NCBI GenBank assembly: GCA_016188575.1
Contig: JACPHN010000211.1
Span: 1 to 19,414, forward strand
DNA: 19,414 nt
Direction of reading: 5' to 3'
From: Candidatus Schekmanbacteria bacterium
GTDB taxonomy: Bacteria; CSSED10-310; JACPHN01
Part shown: in pieces, positions 15,384 to 19,414 of the stretch
Layout: the number at the start of each line of letters is the position of its first letter
Numbering within the stretch: the first letter of the stretch is position 1
Program-made: the position numbers and the translations under genes
Notes under the pieces: generated by a model
The model's input: the letters and a program-made list of their open reading frames with translations, nothing else
Databases searched by the model: none
Told to the model about the DNA's origin: nothing

Positions 15384-16195
15384 CCTCGATCCCCACCACC
15401 GAGCAAGCCGTCCGCGATGGCGGCGCACGCCACATCTTGCCGCTCTCGGGGGGCAAGGACTCGACCGCGCTCGCCGTCTACATGCTTCGCCGTTTCCCCG
15501 ACACCCGGTTCGAATTGGTGTTCAGCGACACCGGCGCGGAGCTCCCGGAAACCTATCAGTATCTCGCGCGGTTCGAGGCGATCCTTGGTGTGCCGATTAT
15601 CAGGGTCACGGCCCTGGACCTGCTCGGCGTGCGCGCCAAAGCCGGGAGAACGCCATTCGATGTGGTGCTGCACGAGCACTACGGCGGCTTCCTGCCCAGC
15701 CCGCAGGCGCGCTGGTGCACGCGCATGCTGAAGATCAAGCCGTTTGAGCGCTACGTCGGCGCCGACCCGGCGTACTCCTACCTCGGCATCCGCGCCGACG
15801 AACGGCGCAGCGGTTATCTCCCCGGCAGAAAACCGGTACTGATCTCCGATCGCCCCAACATCCTGCCGGTGTACCCGTTCAAGGACGCGCGGATCGGGCT
15901 CGCCGAGGTCAAGGCGTTGCTCGAGGAGAGCGGCCTCGGGCTCCCTCCCTATTACGAATGGCGCACGAGGTCGGGGTGTTATTTCTGCTTCTATCAGCAA
16001 ATCGGTGAATGGCAGGGACTGAAGGAGCACCACCCCGAGCTGTTCGAGCGGGCGAAGGCCTACGAGAAGGCCGAAAACGGGCGCACCTACACCTGGGTGG
16101 ATGGGCGCTCCCTGACCGACGTCGAGAAGCTCGCGCGCCGCCACGAGATCCCGTCGGCCGAGGATCTCGACGGCTGTGCCATCTGTCACCTGTGA
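15380..16195 (+). CDS. sspD: PAPS reductase/ATP pyrophosphatase-like PT protein with cysteine cluster, SspD-like
   Basis: The protein has 271 residues and starts at the GTG at 15380, which overlaps the sspC stop. LPLSGGKDSTALAVYML holds the pyrophosphatase loop SGGKDS (23-28) that binds ATP or PAPS, and VFSDTGAELPETYQY at 47-61 is the following conserved element. Five cysteines stand out: C113 in RWCT, C200-x2-C203 in GCYFC, and C266-x2-C269 next to the C-terminus. DndC, the equivalent in Dnd systems, carries an iron-sulfur cluster on such cysteines. The likely role is activation of the DNA phosphate or transfer of sulfur received from the desulfurase. CysH itself has a different cysteine layout and the gene context is not sulfate assimilation. 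It closes the compact sspBCD block; the next gene starts 25 bases on with a separate AAAGGAGG site. Confidence 0.85.
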   Translation: MTSIPTTEQAVRDGGARHILPLSGGKDSTALAVYMLRRFPDTRFELVFSDTGAELPETYQYLARFEAILGVPIIRVTALDLLGVRAKAGRTPFDVVLHEHYGGFLPSPQARWCTRMLKIKPFERYVGADPAYSYLGIRADERRSGYLPGRKPVLISDRPNILPVYPFKDARIGLAEVKALLEESGLGLPPYYEWRTRSGCYFCFYQQIGEWQGLKEHHPELFERAKAYEKAENGRTYTWVDGRSLTDVEKLARRHEIPSAEDLDGCAICHL

Positions 16196-16202
16196 CGGAA
16201 CG

Positions 16203-16370
16203 AAAGGAGGATAGCGAGGAATGGCGCACACGAACCTCCCGGTCGACTTCCTCCGGCACTATGGCCCGATCGCCGTCACGGACAACCAGCACGACGAACG
16301 GATCGCCGACGCCGTCGCGCGAGACGGTGTCGAACCCATCATCGTGCCGCCGGCGAGGCCGGAGACGCGG
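16203..16370 (+). repeat. Direct repeat, copy 1 (start of the helicase fragment)
   Basis: From the ribosome-binding region through codon 50, this segment matches 17283-17451. From ATG to codon 50 I count about 15 differences in 150 bases, near 90% identity, at a spacing of 1081 bases. The peptides read MAHTNLPVDFLRHYGPIAVT and MPHTNPLVDFLRHYGPIAVK. Similarity stops abruptly after PARPETR. Confidence 0.85.
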
Positions 16371-17255
16371 ACACCGACTTGCGATCCGAATGCGGCGGCC
16401 CGTCCCGGGTTTGGAGTACCGGTGGACCTGCGATACGAGGACGGCCCGTTCGAGCACCAAGGCAGGGCCGTTTCGGCATGGTGTAACGCGGGCTATCGCG
16501 GCGTGCTGGAAATGGCCACCGGCTCCGGCAAGACCATCACCGCGATGATCGCGGCGCACCGGCTTTACCAGACGCGCAAGCCGCTGCTGATCGTCGTCAC
16601 CGCGCCCCATGTGCCGCTGATCCAGCAGTGGCACGAGGAAATGGCCGCGTTTGGGTTGGAGCCGATCAATCTGGCGGGTGCTGGCACCCCCGAAGAGCGC
16701 TTGCGCGTGCTCCAGCGTTTGCAGCGGCGGCTGAGAACCGGACTCTCCGATGTAGAGGCCATCGTGCTCAGTCATGACATGCTGTGCACGCCGCAGTTCC
16801 TGGACGCCGTCGAAGGCTTAGCTTGCTCCCGCCTGCTGATTGCGGACGAAGCGCACAATCTGGGCCGCCCATCATTCATTGGGGCGCCGCCGGAATGCGT
16901 CGAGCATCGGCTCGGCCTCTCCGCTACTCCGACCCGCCAGTACGACTCCGAGGGCACGGACGCCTTGTTCGCCTTTTTCGGGCCCGTGGTTTTTCGGTTC
17001 GGGCTCGAGGAGGCGATTGGCCGGTGCCTGGTGGGATACCACTACCATGTCCATCCGGTAAGCCTCACCGCAGGCGAATTGGATGAGTGGTTCGAGAACG
17101 GCCTGGCCGTCGCCGGCCTGCCGAGAGTGGTCGAGATGCTGAAGACGGGAGATGCAGAGCCAATCTGGAACCTCTCGGATGCCATCGATGAGATGCTGCA
17201 GAAACCCGTGTCGGGCGAGCAGGCGGGCGAATGGCGCGAGAGCGCCCGGAAATGA
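16221..17255 (+). CDS. Chimeric, truncated DEAH-box SF2 helicase/ATPase fragment
   Basis: The protein has 344 residues from ATG 16221 with AAAGGAGG about 10 bases upstream. Residues 1-50 copy the start of the downstream ATPase. From residue 68 it is an SF2 helicase N-terminal RecA domain: PFEHQGRAV, Walker A MATGSGKT at 98-105, VTAPHVPLIQQW (motif Ia), IADEAH at 207-212 (motif II) and LSATPT at 233-238 (motif III). It reaches GYHYHVHPVSLTAGELDEW, where a full helicase would enter its second RecA domain, but motifs IV-VI are absent. The last 53 residues resemble nothing I know. Without the second domain it should not translocate on DNA, though nucleotide binding is possible. Best reading: a helicase gene of the restriction module, shortened at its 3' end and fused at its 5' end to a duplicated leader. 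A working single-domain protein cannot be excluded. Confidence 0.7.
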   Translation: MAHTNLPVDFLRHYGPIAVTDNQHDERIADAVARDGVEPIIVPPARPETRTPTCDPNAAARPGFGVPVDLRYEDGPFEHQGRAVSAWCNAGYRGVLEMATGSGKTITAMIAAHRLYQTRKPLLIVVTAPHVPLIQQWHEEMAAFGLEPINLAGAGTPEERLRVLQRLQRRLRTGLSDVEAIVLSHDMLCTPQFLDAVEGLACSRLLIADEAHNLGRPSFIGAPPECVEHRLGLSATPTRQYDSEGTDALFAFFGPVVFRFGLEEAIGRCLVGYHYHVHPVSLTAGELDEWFENGLAVAGLPRVVEMLKTGDAEPIWNLSDAIDEMLQKPVSGEQAGEWRESARK

Positions 17256-17282
17256 AAGCAAGGTTCGGCGAGGTCGAGCACT

Positions 17283-17451
17283 AAAGAAGGAACAGCGAGG
17301 AATGCCGCACACGAACCCCCTGGTCGACTTCCTCCGGCACTACGGTCCGATCGCCGTCAAGGACAACCAGTACGACGAGCGGATCGGTGACGCCGTCGCG
17401 CAATACGGTGTCGAACCCATCATCGTGCCGTCGGCGAGGCTGGAGACGCTG
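17283..17451 (+). repeat. Direct repeat, copy 2 (start of the P-loop ATPase gene)
   Basis: This is the partner of 16203-16370, including AAAGAAGGA and AGCGAGGAATG upstream of the start codon. Here the sequence continues smoothly into the P-loop ATPase (RLETLLRNFRD, then the Walker A), so this copy is probably the original and copy 1 the transplanted one. Confidence 0.85.
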
Positions 17452-19152
17452 CTGCGCAACTTCCGCGACCCGTGTCCGAAAAACGTGATCCTGACGGGAA
17501 CCGCGGGCGATGGCAAGACCTTTTGCTGCCGTCAGGTCTTCGAGCAGCTCGGCGGCAACAGCGCGGATTGGGCACGGGGAGACAAGACCATTTCGGTTGT
17601 CTTGCCGGCAAGGGCCGCCGAGCTCGTCATCATCAAGGATCTCAGCGGGCTCACGGATGCCGACAAGCAGGTGCATATTCCGGAAGTCGCACGGGCGTTC
17701 CGGGGAGAACAGAGCTCCCGCTGCTATCTCATTGCCGCCAATGACGGACAACTGCTGGCCACATGGCGACGGGGCCCCGATCAACCGCTCTTCCGCGAGA
17801 TCGAGTCCATGCTGGTCGACGAGCGCGAGGAGCACGGCTCGCTGAGCCTGCGCATGTACAACTTGAGTCGCGGGGACGACGCCGGCCTTTTCGAGGCGCT
17901 GGTGGAAAAAATCATTTCGCATCCCGACTGGCGCCGCTGTGACGCTTGCCCGGCAGCGACCGGCGATGATCGCCAACCGAGCTGCCCCATCCTGGTCAAT
18001 CGCCAGCGCCTCGACACCGGTGGCCCCTGGCAGCTCCGATCGCGGCTGCGAGAGCTGATCGAGCTGGTCGCCGCAAACGACCAGCATCTCCCCATTCGAC
18101 AGCTTCTCCTGCTTGTGGTCAACGTGCTTCTGGGCGATGCCACGCTTCCGAATCCCGTGCTCAATTGCAATCGCGCGCGGCGGCGGGCCGCCGAGTCACG
18201 GTACGAAGCCACCAACCCGTACGGGAACGTGTTCGGCGGCAACCTGAACGAACGCGAGCGCGCTCAGCATCTCGTGTTTGCCGTGCTGCTGGACCTGGGC
18301 GTTGGGCGAGAGACCGAAAGCGAGGTGGACGACCTGCTCGTCTTCGGCGAGTACGAGGCCCCGGAGCGGTTCCGCCGACTGGTAAAGGAAGATGAGCGCT
18401 TCGGTGATGCCACCTACGCGCGGGAGCGCGAACGGTATCTCAACGGCGAGCGCCGCCAGGTGAGCGGGTTTTTGCGCGCCCTCGAGGCGCAGCGCCGCCG
18501 GCTGTTCTTCGAGGCCTCCGACGGGCCGCAGGATCAGGACCGCGTCAACCGCTGGCGCCTCACGGCGTTCAGGCATGCCGGGGAGTATCTGCAATTTCGG
18601 AAGTCGCTCCGCGGACCTGCCGGTGGTGGCGAGCGGTGGAGTGGGCTGCTAACCCGTGGCCTCAATCGGACATTCTCGGGCATGATGATCGATACGACTT
18701 CGGAGCTGTACCTGGCGGCCGCCGGTGGTGATGGCCGCGGCAGAGTAGCTCGGTTTCTCGCCCGGGAGGAGGTTCCGGTCGGCAGGCCGGACCGCCGGCC
18801 GTTCCTGCTCGTCGAGTGGCGCGAAGGCCGCCCGCACCCGCAACTCACCGTGCTGGATGACCCGCGTGCACGGCGGATCATCGCGGAGATCGAGCTTCGA
18901 CTAACCCATTTCGAGTATCTCATGCGCGTCGCGTCGGGGAGCCTCCCCGCGAGCTTTTCCAGGCAGTGTTACGAGGATCTCCAGGGATTCAAGCTCCGCC
19001 TCGTCGAGGCGCTCGAGCGGCTCGACGAGGAGCTTGGCCTGAAGACCGGCCGGGATGAAAGCTGCGTCGAGCTCCTCGCCCTCGAGATCAATCCCTCGGG
19101 CAGCGTAGAAAAACCGAAAGTCATCATTCGAGTGCCACGCGATGACCAGTGA
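17302..19152 (+). CDS. P-loop ATPase of the PT-associated restriction module (DptF-like/SspF candidate)
   Basis: The protein has 616 residues from ATG 17302 (AAGAAGGA upstream). The start is chosen because it matches the duplicated copy at 16221; the frame is open further upstream but non-conserved there. Walker A is GTAGDGKT at 66-73. LVIIKDLSGL (108-117) may be Walker B and CYLIAANDG (141-149) resembles a sensor-1 strand. A small cysteine set, C213-x2-C216 and C228, could bind zinc. The rest is helical, with NPYGNVFGGNLNERERAQHLVFAVL a distinctive block. In Dnd and Ssp loci an ATPase of this kind belongs to the F/G/H group that restricts non-PT DNA, which is the proposed role. I cannot assign it firmly to one named family. 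Its end overlaps the next start by 11 bases. Confidence 0.7.
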   Translation: MPHTNPLVDFLRHYGPIAVKDNQYDERIGDAVAQYGVEPIIVPSARLETLLRNFRDPCPKNVILTGTAGDGKTFCCRQVFEQLGGNSADWARGDKTISVVLPARAAELVIIKDLSGLTDADKQVHIPEVARAFRGEQSSRCYLIAANDGQLLATWRRGPDQPLFREIESMLVDEREEHGSLSLRMYNLSRGDDAGLFEALVEKIISHPDWRRCDACPAATGDDRQPSCPILVNRQRLDTGGPWQLRSRLRELIELVAANDQHLPIRQLLLLVVNVLLGDATLPNPVLNCNRARRRAAESRYEATNPYGNVFGGNLNERERAQHLVFAVLLDLGVGRETESEVDDLLVFGEYEAPERFRRLVKEDERFGDATYARERERYLNGERRQVSGFLRALEAQRRRLFFEASDGPQDQDRVNRWRLTAFRHAGEYLQFRKSLRGPAGGGERWSGLLTRGLNRTFSGMMIDTTSELYLAAAGGDGRGRVARFLAREEVPVGRPDRRPFLLVEWREGRPHPQLTVLDDPRARRIIAEIELRLTHFEYLMRVASGSLPASFSRQCYEDLQGFKLRLVEALERLDEELGLKTGRDESCVELLALEINPSGSVEKPKVIIRVPRDDQ

Positions 19153-19288
19153 GCCCCGGCTGCCGAACGACCATGTGGACCTGCAGGGTGCGAATATCCG
19201 GCTCTGGGCCGAAGAGGCCATTTGGGGCCATCGCTTCTACGACAACCAGACCCCCTGGCTTCTGGTGCTCGAGCTCCATCAACCCTGA
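19142..19288 (+). CDS. Short 48-codon frame, possibly the 5' remnant of a restriction-module gene
   Basis: The frame runs from ATG 19142, overlapping the ATPase stop by 11 bases, to TGA 19286-19288. The peptide includes LWAEEAIWGHRFYDNQTPWLLVLEL, dense in Trp and aromatic residues and with the look of a conserved protein start. All three forward frames stop by about 19315, so one frameshift would not restore a long protein. It is either a truncated gene or a genuine very small protein. I do not recognise it securely; a G-type component of an Ssp/Dnd restriction set is a guess from position. Confidence 0.4.
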   Translation: MTSEPRLPNDHVDLQGANIRLWAEEAIWGHRFYDNQTPWLLVLELHQP

Positions 19289-19386
19289 TCTGACCGATCC
19301 CTCGTAGTCCGACCCGGCATCCTGCGGCGGCATGTACCACGTTCTTTTGGCTACGATCCGCGTTGCGGATGTCGTAACCAAGGAGG

Positions 19387-19414
19387 ATGCCGTGGGACGT
19401 GAACGAGGAAGACA
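19387..19414 (+). CDS. Possible start of a further gene at the right edge
   Basis: A full anti-Shine-Dalgarno match, AAGGAGG at 19380-19386, lies at the very end. The ATG at 19387 (MPWDVNEED) abuts it too closely, while the GTG at 19392 (VGRERGR) is 5 bases away and better placed. Only about nine codons are visible, so neither the frame nor the product can be fixed. Confidence 0.3.

Noticed and set aside
19124-19381. Minus-strand frame (85 codons) at the right edge with a fairly protein-like sequence
   Set aside because: It overlaps the end of the ATPase gene and the 48-codon frame antisense, lacks a ribosome site that I can see, and matches no family known to me. It could be revisited if the locus continues on that strand.
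1-19414. Search for CRISPR arrays, tRNA or rRNA genes, insertion-sequence transposases and integrases
   Set aside because: No regularly spaced repeats, cloverleaf-like sequence, rRNA stretch or transposase motif was recognised by eye. The only repeats are those listed.

Overview
The window is high-GC bacterial DNA (about two thirds G+C by eye) with GTG or TTG starts for many genes and short dispersed palindromic repeats. The gene types (RmuC, NDP-forming acyl-CoA synthetase, Ssp phosphorothioation genes, tandem Hanks-type kinases) suit an uncultivated proteobacterium or a related soil or groundwater lineage. No rRNA or other phylogenetic marker is present, so this placement is weak.

Left part (1-5203), all on the minus strand. 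Reading from right to left it holds rmuC, a membrane-anchored strictosidine-synthase-like beta-propeller protein, a fused NDP-forming acyl-CoA synthetase, and the first 46 codons of an aldo/keto reductase that runs off the left edge. This looks like ordinary chromosomal content. The divergent gap 5204-5516 carries a strong GC hairpin and one copy of a dispersed repeat.

Middle part (5517-9673), plus strand. Two paralogous proteins of about 690 residues are coupled through a GTGA overlap. Each has a kinase fold, a four-cysteine zinc ribbon, a small alpha/beta segment, two membrane segments and a helical tail. The second keeps every kinase catalytic residue. The first has lost the VAIK lysine, the catalytic-loop lysine and asparagine, and the DFG aspartate, so it is a pseudokinase placed next to its active sister.

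Right part (9962-19414), plus strand. This is a DNA phosphorothioation (PT) locus of the Ssp type: cysteine desulfurase (sspA), DUF4007 protein (sspB), large P-loop ATPase (sspC) and PAPS-reductase-like protein with five cysteines (sspD), tightly packed and overlapping. In the sspABCD scheme the desulfurase supplies sulfur, SspD activates or transfers it, and SspB and SspC act on the DNA. Downstream, where the PT-dependent restriction module is expected, lie a DEAH helicase fragment, a P-loop ATPase and a short open frame at the right edge.

The PT locus has several oddities. sspA is broken by a frameshift at an (AC)11 microsatellite, which would be an on/off switch if the tract slips. sspC carries an in-frame REP-like palindrome between Walker A and Walker B. 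The helicase fragment has one RecA domain only, and its first 50 codons and ribosome-binding region are a roughly 90% identical copy of the start of the ATPase gene that follows. The next frame stops after 48 codons. The locus is therefore either decaying or being remodelled and switched, while sspB, sspC, sspD and the ATPase gene remain open.
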